Made by a program: the position numbers and the translations under genes. DNA of 64,000 bases. Source: Oscarella lobularis (lineage: Eukaryota; Porifera; Homoscleromorpha; Homosclerophorida; Oscarellidae). Below are positions 22,060 through 32,659 of the stretch, piece by piece. The notes under the pieces are model-generated. The model had not been told where the DNA came from, did not search any database, and saw only the letters and a program-made list of their open reading frames with translations. The first letter of the stretch is position 1. The number at the start of each line of letters is the position of its first letter. The DNA is taken from positions 1,736,681 to 1,800,680 of the forward strand of contig NC_089179.1 in NCBI RefSeq assembly GCF_947507565.1. Reading direction: 5' to 3'.

Positions 22060-23499
22060 ATGGGACGTCGCGCAATAGTCGTTCTCGGCTGTAAGGCGCC
22101 GAACGACCAGCCGACGCCAATGATGAGACGGCGCGTCGAGTTGGCCGCTAAAGTGTACGCCGATTTAGCTCGCGACGGGGGTGAGGCCCCCTTTCTGATC
22201 CCGACGGGGTACGCCGGGCACGGGCAAACTCACAGCGAAGCCGCCTTAATGCGAAGGATCGCCGTGGAAGCGAAAGTGCCGAGCGACGACATTCAGATCG
22301 AAGAGCGAGCCAGCTGCACGGTAGAAAACGCCTACTTTAGCAAACTTCTCATCGACGAAGCGAACGTCGACGAAATCCACGTCGTCACGTCGGATTTTCA
22401 CGTTCGACGAGCCGAAATCATTTTCGAGACGTTCTTCCACTCGCCGGCGTACGCGCTCGTCTTTCACGGCGCTCCCGAAACGCTCACCGTCGAACGCAAA
22501 GCGTCGGAAGATCGCGAAACGTCGCTCGTCCATCGCAGTCTCGACTATTTCGTCGATTTGCACGGCTCCGACGCCGATCCGCGTCTCTTTCGCTCGGCCC
22601 TCATCCCCGACGATCTTTTCACGCACGCCTTTACGTGTCGCATCGGCGGCGTTTCGCGCTACGAGACCCTATCGTCGCTCAATCTCCACTTCAATGCGAA
22701 TCGAAAGGATCCGCGTCTCTTCGTTCGACGCAATCAAGCGCGCCTGGCAAAGTGTCTTCGATTCGACGCGGAGAAATTCGAAAAGGCCGCCTGCGTGCAC
22801 GGAAACGCGATTTGGGTCGTCGGCGGCGACGATCCGCGGCCGACGGACGGCTACGATGGATTGGTGACCGATCGGAAGGGCGTCGTTTTAGCGGCTCCTG
22901 GAGCTGACTGCATGCCGGTATTGCTATGCGATCCCGTAAAGAAAGTCTGCGGAGCTTGTCACTCGGGCTGGAGAGGCACTTTAGCCAAAGTTGTTCTATG
23001 TGCTCTTCAAACTATGAAAGAAAGGTATGTACAATACACTGTATTCAGGCCAATAGCTAGGTAAGAAGCCTCCTTCCTTATGGAAATATTTTAGTCACTG
23101 TTTCTCCTCTGCTAATGGGCCTGATATTTTGATTTCTTTAGATTTGGATGTTGTTTGGCGGATGTTAGGGTTGCCGTTGGACCCTCGATTGGTACGTGTT
23201 GTTTTGAGGTTGGCGAAGATGTGGCTTCGAGATTCGATTCGCGCTTTGTGGTGCGTCGCTCTGACTGGAAGAAACCGCACGTCGATTTGTGGGGTTATCT
23301 GTATACCGATCTCGCTTCGTTTGGAATACTTCCGGAAAATATGGACGTGCCTAAACCATGGAAAGAAGGCAGGAAGTCTATTGATAGGGAGACAGCAGTA
23401 ACGCAGTGCACTGTCTGCGACCCAGAAGACAGGTTTTTCTCGTATAGAAAGCATGGTATGCAGTATGGCACGCAGTGCGGTGTGATAGGAATGCTGTAA
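22060..23499 (+). CDS. DUF218 (YdcF/SanA-like) domain fused to LACC1/YfiH multicopper-type domain
   Basis: Two exons (22060-23024, 23142-23499) give 440 residues. Residues about 3-165 form a DUF218 domain: RAIVVLGCKAPNDQPTP, IPTGYAGHGQTHSEA, RASCTVENAYFSK and IHVVTSDFHVRRAEIIF. Residues about 180-440 form a LACC1/FAMIN (YfiH) domain, known as a purine-nucleoside enzyme: FTCRIGGVSRYETLSSLNLH, CVHGNAIWVV, GADCMPVLLCDP and CGACHSGWRGT hold the His-Cys-His metal site. Exon 2 supplies FGCCLADVRVAVGPSIGTCC and a GTQCGVIGML end. Catalytic residues appear intact. Human LACC1 lacks a DUF218 domain, so this fusion is unusual. A CACGTG box lies 24 bp before the ATG. A fragment of exon 1 plus intron is duplicated at 25384-25515. 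Confidence 0.88.
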
Positions 23500-24549
23500 A
23501 ACTTAATTAAAGAGATTCGCGAATATAGGCGCAGTAATAGAGTCAAGCAGCGACATTGGAACATCATGGGTTTGGGACAGCTGTCCCAGAGAAACGCGGC
23601 GATGGAACAAACCGAGGACAAGCTTCCTGCAGTGTCTTAATTTTCCGCCATTGCTTTGACGTAAAAGCTTGGTTTAACCTTTCTGAGCTGTTTGTCTTCA
23701 AACTAGCGAAAAAATCGTGACAAATGACTCATAATGTTACTTTTTGTCGGCCAGGTGTATAAAGGATTCGCTCTGAAAGATAGTGATTTTCTGAATGGAG
23801 GGCTGTATAATCTTCGTCTAGCTTTCTAGAGGCAGAAAGGTGAAAAACCTGCATGATACGTCGAAGCAATGACGGAAAAGACAGTGTTGGTTCGCGTCTT
23901 GCTGAAGCGAAGCACCCTGCATACCAAAACTTGACAAACGCATGTGAAAGTAACGCAAAATTGTCAAGAAAACAAGCGTAGACGCATCCTCACGTATTGC
24001 TCTGCTGTAATATTTGCTTGGTTCGATTTCAGGATTTTCATGATGATTCGCCAAAAGTCGTTTTGGATGTGAAAATGAAGTATTCCAGCTATGGTTTCAC
24101 GGCCAATACCTACGCGAACAGTTCTTACAAATTTACAGACAATCTGGTAACAAAAACAGCGCGAAGGTTTTTGCTTGGCTGAAGGACCTCGCCTTTTGAG
24201 TCCGTTTTGAGCAGTAAAAATGCATCTAAGAGAGAAACCATTAGCACCAGTGGATTCAGCGATAAATGTTACCCTAGATAAGTGTCCGGTTGTATTTAGT
24301 AGCCTCTTATTTCAGGAGATATTACGTGTCCGGTATTTAGGAGACTGCGTTGATCGCACGTGATTTCCTGTAATCGAATTCAAAGGGCTCCTAAACATCG
24401 TCAGGGCAACGTACGCGGTTAAGGCTAGGTGCATTCGAAAGCGCAGACTCTGCCGAGGCCAAAAAGAGGGAAATCGAAAGAAGCTTGTTCGACATTCCGC
24501 TCGCAGCTTGTCCGGGATTTAGGTTTACTGCGCATGCGCTAGCCCCAAA
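23500..24549. other. intergenic, no supported gene
   Basis: About 1 kb. The 3' UTR of the LACC1 fusion lies at the left. Reading frames here are short and resemble nothing I know. Two 'gtgtccgg' motifs near 24281 and 24328 may mark a repeat remnant. No promoter element can be named. Confidence 0.4.
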
Positions 24550-25242
24550 ATGTCGGCGAAACAGTTCACCATCATTACGGATTGTACAATCCGTGCCATC
24601 ATTCGAAGGGGAACTACCTTCGTCCTTTCGCTCGCGGCGCCCATTCAGAAGTCAATAGAATGGGAGATGAAGAACATTGAACTGCGATGCCAGTGTCTGA
24701 CCATAGATCCTTTCTCCAGCATCTATGGTCTGACTGATGGGATCCGGATCATGCTGCGACCAAGCAGCAAGTTGCTTTGGAAACAGAAAAGAGTGGCGAC
24801 AGACGTAGAGTAGGCCCTATGTTTGCTAACAATTAAGGTTAGGCCCTTCAATAATTACTTTTTAGGTACGTTGCCAAGTGTGACGAAAGTAACGCCGTCC
24901 CCAGTCATTCACGTGTTGGACACCGACAAAAACAAAAGGAAACGGTCCTCGAACCGGAGGAAGTTCAATTTTGCGTGATGGCCTGTGATGGTACTACCCA
25001 CATCATGCACTTAATTAAGTGATTAAATATTTGCTTTTATTAGTTTTATTGCAGAACGAGGAGAACAAATCTGATGAAGAAATGGACTGGTCTCTTAGTA
25101 GTGAGATCGATTATGATCCGGAAGATGAGAAGAGTGAGCTACACATCACGCACTAAATTAAGTGATTAAATATTTGCTTTCAATAGCTTTATTGCAGAAT
25201 GAGGAGAACAAATCTGATGAAGAAATGGACTGGTCTCATTAG
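24550..25242 (+). CDS. unrecognised gene, tandem copy A
   Basis: Exon from ATG 24550 (MSAKQFTIITDCTIRAIIRR) through APIQKSIEWEMKNIELRCQ to RVATDVE. It splices in frame to YVAKCDESNAVPSHSRVGH and VQFCVMACDG. Copy B shares IQKSIE(W/F)EM, YVA..DE.N..P.HSRVG and VM.CDG, and keeps the splice-site positions. That pattern of conserved residues and intron place argues that this is or was coding. Downstream a roughly 90-bp block with an acidic frame (NEENKSDEEMDW) occurs twice (25003-25093, 25144-25236). The 3' exon structure is unresolved. No family recognised; it may be decaying. Confidence 0.4.
24577..24594. repeat. 18-bp perfect palindrome
   Basis: ACGGATTGTACAATCCGT, flanked by near-repeats of 'ccatcat'. 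It has the same outer arms (ACGGATT/AATCCGT) as the palindrome at 14021-14040. Confidence 0.5.
25003..25236. repeat. two direct repeats of about 90 bp
   Basis: Unit 1 spans 25003-25093 and unit 2 spans 25144-25236, with only a handful of differences. Each holds an intron 3' end (polypyrimidine tract, TTGCAG) and the start of an acidic exon, so this is a tandem duplication of an intron-exon boundary. A partial, diverged third copy is at about 26195-26242. Confidence 0.75.
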
Positions 25243-25383
25243 ACATTTATTTATTGGTTGAGTTTATTTGTACTGTCTGAGTTTGTAACTGAGTTTTTAT
25301 TTACTTTTTGAGCTTTTTCTTACGTTGATACCTTATTAGTAATATTTATGTACTGAGTTTGTACCTGAGTTTGTCTACTGCGA

Positions 25384-25515
25384 AGCTTGTCACTCGGCTG
25401 GAGAGGCACTTTAACCAAAGTTGTTCTATGTGCTCTTCAAACTATGAAAGAAAGGTACAGTATGTACAATACACTGTATTCAGGCCAATAGCTAGGTAAA
25501 AGCCTTCCTTATACA
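25384..25515 (+). pseudogene. duplicated fragment of the LACC1-fusion gene
   Basis: Nearly identical to 22955-23085: the end of exon 1 (ACHSGWRGT region), the donor site and the first part of the intron, with small indels. Because intron sequence is included, it is a DNA-level duplication rather than a retrocopy. It cannot encode a working domain alone, and it abuts copy B of the unknown tandem gene. Confidence 0.85.
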
Positions 25516-26200
25516 GTGAGGTGCACGTCAGAATAAAAGTCTTCAAATCAAAGGACGGCGAACTCCTACTTCAATTTTTGCCCCACGGGTTAGCGCTCTG
25601 TGGCGTTATGAACATAATTGCCGGAAGAAAAGGAAGCGTCTACTACAATGATGGGATATCGGACGACTTCATCCATACCGGAACGTTGGATCACGACGGT
25701 CTGCAGCGCTTCGGGCCTCTTGCAATTCGAAGCAGCGACGAAACGAAATTCTCATTTCAACTCAGCTCGCTGTGTCATCTCTGTCGTTCTTTCGTGCAAT
25801 CACGAAGGTTCCATTCAGAAGTCAATAGAATTTGAAATGATGAACGGATCGGTTGTACTTCTGCGGTGGCGAGTAATATGCCCGACTGATGGGCAGATTG
25901 ATCTCGTGCTGTTTGGTGATAAGTGGCATTGGGAAATGCCGAAAGTGGAGTTTCCTTCCTCAGATTTAGAGTATTCTACTGTTCGCTAATTGGCCGTCAT
26001 TAGTTAATTGTGCTGTATCTAGGTACGTTGCTGTGCTCGACGAAAATAATACCGGCCCGTGTCATTCACGCGTTGGATACAAAAAGGAAGCTTTCATCGA
26101 CGTTGAACCAGCGATAAAATTTAAATGTCACGTGATGGACTGCGATGGTAGTCTGCTCGGTCGCCTCGCCAGGCATTGATAATAGTAAGGTACGCATCAT
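25516..26200 (+). CDS. unrecognised gene, tandem copy B
   Basis: Paralogue of copy A. The frame includes SCNHEGSIQKSIEFEMMNGS and RVICPTDGQIDLVLFGDKWH, then EFPSSDLE. It splices in frame to YVAVLDENNTGPCHSRVGYK and IKFKCHVMDCDGSLLGR. The 5' start is unclear: upstream frames (GRKGSVYYNDGISDDF; HTGTLDHDGLQRFGPLAIRS) are open but in different registers, so either an unseen intron or decay is present. Function unknown. Confidence 0.4.
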
Positions 26201-26468
26201 GCACTAAATTAAGTGACGAATATGAAGCAATGGACCTCTCATAGGCATATTTCTTTGTCGAGTTTATTTTGCTTTATTTTCTTGCTTTACGTTGAGTACA
26301 TGTATTTGCATAATTGAATGTACGCCCTAAGGGGAGGGGGGGGGGCTAAGACCCGGTGATTTCCAACGGCTTACGCAGGCTGCCCGGCTGCCGGGCAGGC
26401 TAAGAGGCTACGCGGTGCGCGTGCGCGCGCTACTTCCTCTCTCGCGGTTTCTAGTTTCGCGAGAAAAG

Positions 26469-28702
26469 ATGGACGATCTCGGTAAGCGCCGTAGTCTTCT
26501 AACCGTCGCTCTTCCTCTACGAACGCGTACGCGAATGCCCTTGATCGGGCGTCCCTGTCGCGAATGACGTCATCGAGAGAAACCACTCTTTCTTTTCTTT
26601 CGGTTCTCTCATCCAGAAGCCCTCCTACACGACCTGCAGTCAGCGGCGCCCCTTCGCGACTCCGAACCCAAAGCGGATCCTCGCAAACGCGCCGACGTCT
26701 CGAGTCTATCCTATCAAGAATGGCCGGAGCCTCCGCCCCCCGTCGAACCCCAGAACGCGCCTCCGCCGTCGAACGGCGACGATTTTCCCGCGCCGCCAGA
26801 ACCGTTCGGCGCCGACAACGCAGACAATTCGTCGCTGCCGCCACCCGTCGTTCCCCCGCTCCCTCAAGCATATCAAGAAACGGCGCCGGCGCCGAAACCG
26901 GGACCGACCTCGACTTCGGCGAATCTCGCCGAACTTGACAGTCTTCTCGAGACGCTGACTGACACGTACACGTCGGAATTAGACAAAGCCGGTACGTAGG
27001 TTTCAGTCACGAATGCGCGCGCATTGCGAACTCTTTCCTTCAGCGTCAGACCTCGCATCCGAAAGTGCGGTGGGAACGGCTCGCGGCGGATCGGACGGGC
27101 CGGACGCTCCCGTCTCCGCCCCCGTCGGCTCCACTTCGCCGGAAAGTCGACGGACGAACGTCAAAGCTTTGCTGTCCGAATTGGACAGCGTCATTGATAG
27201 CAAAGAGTCTCCAGTCAGCGCCGCCGGCGCCGGCGTAAAGGAGACGCAGAATAGCGCATCGTCTAAGATCGACACGTCGACGGCGGCGAAAGAACTCGAC
27301 GATCTCATGGAATCGCTCTCCGTTTTCAAAGTCAATGCTGGTGAATGAGATTATATAGTTGACGAAGAACAGAGCTATTAGAGAGATAAATTTGTTTCGT
27401 ATAGGAAAGAAAGCGTCTGTAACGAGTCATCCACCGTCTGTTCCTCCTCCTCAATTGAAGGAATCCGGCGGCGGTGGCGGCGGCGACGGAGGTCAGAGTA
27501 CGACGGCCCCGTATGCGGTGCCGCATCGCGGACGCGGAGCGCCCGCCGCCGCCGTCAAACCCAACCCGGCACAAATCGATTCGATGTTGGGTCAGTTGCA
27601 GTCGAATGTCAGCGAGCAGGGCATCGATACGACGGCGAAGGGCGTCTGTCCGGCTTGCAAGAAGGAGATCGTCGGGCAGTTGGTGACGGCGCTCGGCGCC
27701 ACGTGGCATCCGGAGCACTTCACGTGCGCCTCCTGCAACGCCGAGTTGTGCCGGCAGACGTTCTACGAGCGCGAAGGGAGAGCGTATTGCGAGAAGGATT
27801 ATCATAATCTTTTCTCGCCGCGCTGCGCCTACTGCAACGGGCCCGTTTTGGAGGTACAGTAAGGGCGAGAGTGGGGGGGGGGGGTGTTTAGCTAGAAGCC
27901 TTGCTAGCAGAGAGCGGTTAAAATGAGTTTTGAGTGGGAAGTTAGACATTGTTAGTAGTGAGGGTCAAAGGGTCTCGATATGCATTCATCTTTATCCGGT
28001 GCTACGAAATTTTTTCAGTGAAGGGTATATCTATCCTTCAAAACTCAATTTAGGACGGCACTTAGCAATGTAATGATCCCTTAACTTGGGGTCTCCCTTG
28101 TTGACTAAACCTTTTTATTGCGTTCACGTTATAAGGCGATTTCTTTGTTTAGTCTTGCATTACGGCCATGGGAAAGACTTGGCATCCGGAGCACTTTTTC
28201 TGCCACCACTGCAGTCGTCCGTTTGGTGCGGACGTCTTTCACGAAAGGGACGGTCAAGCGTACTGCGAAAAGGATTTCTACGCACTCTTTGCGCCCAAGT
28301 GTGGTGCCTGCGCGAAGCCGATCATGAGCGGCTTTGTATCCGCTATCAATCAGCAGTGGCACGGCGAATGCTTCGTCTGCTGGGTAAAGAACCTCGATAA
28401 ACAATAGCGAATATAATTTTTTGGGGATTCTTTAGGCCTGCAAGCAACCATTTGCTGGCGGGAATTTTTTCGAGTTTGAACGAAAGCCGTACTGCGAGTT
28501 TCATTATCACGAGCGTCGCGGATCACTTTGCTACGGCTGTCAGAAACCCATATTGGGACGTTGCATAACGGCAATGCAGAGAAAGTTCCACCCGGAACAT
28601 TTCGTCTGCGCCTTCTGTCTCAAGCAACTGAACCAGGGCACATTCAAGGAAAACAACGAAAAGCCATACTGCCACGCATGTCACATTAAACTCTTTGGTT
28701 GA
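26469..28702 (+). CDS. PXN: paxillin, focal-adhesion LD/LIM adaptor
   Basis: Cytoplasmic adaptor at integrin adhesions. A tiny first exon (ATG at 26469, MDDL) joins [15 protein letters not shown], making LD motif 1. A proline-rich stretch follows, then LD motifs [40 protein letters not shown] and [13 protein letters not shown]. Four LIM domains follow: LIM1 [16 protein letters not shown]2 [10 protein letters not shown] joined to [18 protein letters not shown]3 [23 protein letters not shown]4 [20 protein letters not shown], ending CHIKLFG. All zinc ligands checked are present. It is a full-length paxillin-type protein, although leupaxin/Hic-5 cannot be separated at this depth. Its LD-binding partner GIT is encoded 31 kb downstream. 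Confidence 0.95.
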
Positions 28703-28881
28703 GAAACGAACTCCCGAAAGAAAGAGAGGAAAAAAGAGGAAGATGATGTATCTGTGGGTTTACTCAATGTATTGTATTTTTGTGCACCTAGGCTCCTCTA
28801 AGTTTGTTATACATTGTAGCTAGAATGTGATCCGTCTTTTCGTACTTTTTTCTCTGTGATTCGTTTTTTTCCTTTCTTTTG

Positions 28882-30398
28882 TTACAGGAAATAATCGGGA
28901 ATTGGTTTCTTGACGGGAGCGCCTCGGACGTCTTGGGGCGCCGCTTCGAATATCGTGAACTCCCTCTGAAGATTCTCGTCCAGCTCCATGATGGCCGCTA
29001 CGTTGCCACATCGGTAACAGTAGTTCGGCGCCGACCAGACGGTGATGACCGTCTCGTTGAAATGCCACTTGTAGCCCTCCATTACGAGTTGGTGGGCTCG
29101 GCAAATCATTTCAACATGATTATTTGAATTGAACTGAAGGGAAGATTCAAGAAAGTGGACAAGGAAGGGTATTTTACCTGAGCCACTACATCGCTTCCAA
29201 AAAGATAGCCAGCACCTCGCGGAGATACACCCCACCCTTCAATATCTAAGAGAAAAAGAAATCAATAATACGGTTATAGATATTTCTTAGGCCAGACGAT
29301 TTGACTGCACATTACACTGCGCACTTGCCTTCTGGGTCTGACCAGAGGAGGTCACACATTGCTCCGTCATGTGGGACCTCTTGTTTTCTATCAATTGCTC
29401 TTATCTGCGGCAGATGATAGATCTATTAAAGAGAGGCTAGCTGCTGTGCGTGGCTACTTACTTGGTCTAAGGTTATTATCGATGGGGAAAGGCCGCCGTG
29501 AACGCAAAATATCTTTGATTAGCGAAAATAAAAAGTCTAATCAAGGCAATATTCTTTTGGCTGGAATATTACTTTGTTATCGATTATGGCTGAGAGACTA
29601 AGATAATCAAAAATTTCCGTGCAGTAACGCCACACGTTGACAGACCCATATTTTCTCAAGCATTCGTCGTAAAATCCGTAAACCTGACACGACAAAAAAA
29701 CCTTGATTCTGTTTCCAATTACAAGAAACGTAAACAACCTGAGTGATTTGCCTGCTTTCGTGGTTTCCTCGGATCAGAGTAATTCGATCAGGATACCTTA
29801 CCTACACAATAAATAGGACGTTTAGGCAGATGATCGCCGTTGTTACTTGTAGGATTCGCTATACTTACTTTCAGCGCTAAAAGCAACAAGAACGTTTCCA
29901 CACTATAAAAACCTCTGTCGACGAAGTCGCCGAGAAAGAGGTAATTCGTATCGGGAACGGCACCTCCCACCTTGGCAAAAGAAAAAGGAAAGAAACTTTA
30001 GAGAGAGAGAGAGGGAAGGAGATTGTCGTCGCGTTACTCGGAATAGTTCCTTCAGATCGTAAAATTGACCGTGAATGTCGCCGCAAACCTAAAGAAACGC
30101 GACGATTCGCCGCTTCGCGGATCGGGAAAGGAGAAACTCGCCGTGACGGGCGAATCGACTCGCTGTACGTTTCCCTCTTCGATGAGGATCTCTCTAGAAA
30201 ATAGCGCCTCGTTTGTATCGCTTTACGGCGCGCCGATTTCGTACCTCGCCTTGGCGCACAACGTTCTCACTTCGACTTCGGTGATGATCTCGCAGCGGCG
30301 TAGCTGTTCGATTTGTCTGCAAGGCCCAAAACGAATGATTCGTTCGCGCTGACGCGTGTGCGCGAGACGCACCGGTCTAAGTCGCTGATTTCACCCAT
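28882..30398 (-). CDS. PPP4C: PPP4C, protein phosphatase 4 catalytic subunit
   Basis: PPP-family Ser/Thr phosphatase. Start MGEISDLDR at 30398. Exons give [75 protein letters not shown] and [20 protein letters not shown]. The last exon has [36 protein letters not shown] and the end KKPIPDYFL. The metal-binding GDxHG and GDxVDRG motifs are intact, and the DYFL tail is the methylated PP2A-like C terminus. [11 protein letters not shown] and the tail separate it from PP2A and PP6. Convergent with paxillin, about 180 bp between stop codons. Confidence 0.95.
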
Positions 30399-30507
30399 CG
30401 TCGAATACAAACGAGGGAGGGCGGGTCTCGATAACATACGGGAACGTACATTTGAGAACTTTTGCGTTTGACTTTTCATCTATGGTTTGACCCTGCGTTT
30501 GACCGAT

Positions 30508-30990
30508 TTAATTTTTTGAAGGTATAGATTGGCTTCGAAAATTCTGTTGATAGGATTCTTGCGCTATTTCACATTTTCGTTCAACGGCACTCCAATAAGC
30601 CTTTCGAATTACCTTTCTCTCTGCCTGAAATACATGTAAGACAAGCAATGCTATAATCTTGTCGTCAGTGAAAAGGAGGAGACTATTCTAAGCAACTCTT
30701 TCAAAAAGTCTTCTACGGTAAGCTTGTTCAGCCAAGTTAATTAATTAATTAATTAATTAATTAATTAATTAATTGTTGGCTTTGGCTGGTGTCGAGTCGG
30801 CGATGAAAGTTCTCCATAAGCAGTCTTTGTAATTAATTAAGTTAAATAATAATTAATTAAAAGTCTTCATCGATCGTGTCAACGAAACTTACACATACAT
30901 GGCGTTCATACTCTCTAAAATGAGGGTGATGAGTGCATTTTATGAAAATTCCAAGCCATTGAGTTTGTCCCTTTAGCCTCCGTATTTCTA
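30508..30990 (-). CDS. unrecognised gene, 3' exons only
   Basis: Three exons with good splice sites: IRRLKGQTQWLGIFIKCTHH, HFREYERHVC (about 30895-30987); LTVEDFLKELLR (about 30674-30722); and AERKVIRKAYWSAVERKCE with IAQESYQQNFRSQSIPSKN and the stop at 30508 (about 30510-30625). A middle exon (DCLWRTFIADSTPAKAN, about 30780-30832) is probable. The 5' end was not found; it may be the downstream part of the coiled-coil gene at 31225-31947, though I could not join them in frame. No family recognised. Confidence 0.4.
30736..30772. repeat. (TTAA)n microsatellite
   Basis: About nine TTAA units, lying in an intron of the neighbouring gene. A shorter run occurs at 5393-5412. A (TTTG)n run lies at 31047-31077. 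Confidence 0.9.
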
Positions 30991-31224
30991 AGAAACAAAT
31001 CCGGTAAATTCAGAAGAAAATTAGAAGTAAGTCAGCTAAAACTTTATGTTTGTTTGTTTGTTTGTTTGTTTGTTTGTTACATCTAGTATCTTTGAATCAA
31101 TTCTACGGAGGTTCTTTCAAGAGTAAATACTCAACGGACGCAGTTAATGAAATACCAAATTTTTATGCGCAGATATACGCCAAGAAAAACACAGCAAACT
31201 CGTAAGTAGCAAGTTGAAGTCCTA

Positions 31225-31947
31225 CTACGCTAGTTCAGGAATGCTATACGTCATCATAATGAAGTTCCTTAGACTGACGTGTTTGAGATGACTAGTAGTA
31301 GGTGGGAGCAAATAGGTAAGAGCTTCCATTGCTTCTTCTCTCTTCACGGGAGGATGAGCAGGACCAAGCCGTATGTCCTTCAATTCCGTGAAAGCTTCCC
31401 AGTCGTCGTTCCAAGATATTTTCTCAGCCAGTTCACTCCACTCCTCACACGCACTTTTAAATTGGCGTTCAGTGAGACGGCATCCATTTGCTTGGGTGAT
31501 GTCTGCGTCAATCAGCGATGATAGCGATATCTTATGAAGACGAATCTTCTGCTTTGAAAGGTCTAGCTTTCGAGTGACGTAGACTCGTACGTATTCTTCA
31601 AACTTAAATGCGCATTGTCCAAGAATGAGCTTCTTGTGTTGTACTCTAAGCGATTCTGAACCTTTAGCGCTTTCTTCAAGCTCACTAATCCTCTTCTTGA
31701 GATGTTCATTGTCGTGTTTGAGCAGTTTAATCTCTTCCTCAAAATCGAAGTGATGCCGTGTTAGGATACCCATGGCGGACTCCATGTGCTCACAGCGTAG
31801 ACTTAGGTCGTCTGTTGAGGCCACAGCATATAGACTCGAGATCAAGTCGTTGACTTCTGCCGCTTTCTCGTAATCGTATACGCCCTCATTTCGCTTTTTG
31901 CTCAAAGTATCGGCCCAAGCAAAATAGGTTTGACTGCTACCAGCCAT
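31225..31947 (-). CDS. unknown coiled-coil protein, single exon
   Basis: A 240-residue open frame from ATG 31947. Residues 1-70 are helical (YFAWADTLSKKRNEGVYDYE). Residues about 80-115 are a heptad coiled coil (EEEIKLLKHDNEHLKKRISE). A second helical domain follows, with FKFEEYVRVYVTRKLDLSKQ, CEEWSELAEKISWN and KDIRLGPAHPPV. The last has the look of an RxxxxH motif at the end of a HEPN-like helical bundle, which is only a guess. Its promoter carries a long hairpin between two CRE-type direct repeats (31979-32168). The stop is directly followed by possible exons of the gene at 30508-30990. Confidence 0.5.
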   Translation of the reverse strand: MAGSSQTYFAWADTLSKKRNEGVYDYEKAAEVNDLISSLYAVASTDDLSLRCEHMESAMGILTRHHFDFEEEIKLLKHDNEHLKKRISELEESAKGSESLRVQHKKLILGQCAFKFEEYVRVYVTRKLDLSKQKIRLHKISLSSLIDADITQANGCRLTERQFKSACEEWSELAEKISWNDDWEAFTELKDIRLGPAHPPVKREEAMEALTYLLPPTTSHLKHVSLRNFIMMTYSIPELA

Positions 31948-31978
31948 CGTTTTCAGCGATGAGAGCCGTGGTGAGATC

Positions 31979-32168
31979 AGATGACGTCAGCGGCGCTTGC
32001 GCAGCACTTTCTGTTGTCTGGTGCGGCCCAATCACTGGCTGGCCAGCCCCTCCCCCTCCGTTAATATCACTACGGGGAGAGGCTGATATGCTGATATTAA
32101 CGGAGGGGGAGGGTCTGGCCAGCGAGACTACCCAATCAGGGGCCACGTAGAAATTAGATGACGTCAGC
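31979..32168. repeat. inverted-repeat element flanked by 13-bp direct repeats
   Basis: Direct repeats AGATGACGTCAGC at 31979-31991 and 32156-32168, each with a full CRE palindrome TGACGTCA, bracket a hairpin. The inner arms CTCCCCCTCCGTTAATATCA and TGATATTAACGGAGGGGGAG (about 32050-32070 and 32090-32113) match perfectly, and weaker pairing (GGCCAG, GGCCC) extends outward to about 45-50 bp. It fits a small foldback or MITE-like element with a target duplication, or a promoter cruciform. Confidence 0.7.
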
Positions 32169-32600
32169 CCATGCACATGTACTTGAGTCTGCCGATTCGA
32201 GTGCCGAAGCGTCTATGCCATGTACGTGCATGTGTTAAGCTGCCATAGTAGATCGTTTCCAAAAAAGATCTTTTGATGTCATAATTGCATTGCGTCGGTA
32301 CGCGGGCCTTAATAACATACGGGAATCTACAGTAGAGAATTTTATTTCAGCCATCTTTGTGTACTGATTGTTTTTTGTAGAATTCACTTTCTGCATTACT
32401 ACGTCAATCTTTTGAGCAGAAAGGTGCCAATTTAGGAGATTTTTGGACCCGGGGATAACTACGTCACTGGATAACTCTCACCTAGAGGAAATTTTTTAGA
32501 CGAAAGAGTGGTGGCACGTGCCGGCCTCACCAAGCAGCTGAGCTCCATTCCTCAGAGATACGGGACTTGATAGCGTCACGTCGAGACTCGAGACTCAAAA
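32169..32600. other. intergenic
   Basis: No gene seen. A stretch near 32309-32350 (aataacatacgggaa...) resembles one at about 30428-30468 upstream of PPP4C, so the two may share a dispersed element. Confidence 0.35.
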
Positions 32601-32659
32601 CGAGGTGCCAACGAGGCCAACGGTGAAACTGCACAGTCGCTTTTTCAGCAGAGTTTCGT

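Noticed and set aside
24550-26242. Idea that the tandem unknown genes are a transposon with terminal repeats
   Set aside because: Shared blocks are exonic peptides and an intron end, not terminal repeats; no transposase features seen.
30736-31077. TTAA and TTTG runs considered as structured elements or a CRISPR-like array
   Set aside because: Simple microsatellites without spacers; no CRISPR array anywhere in the window.
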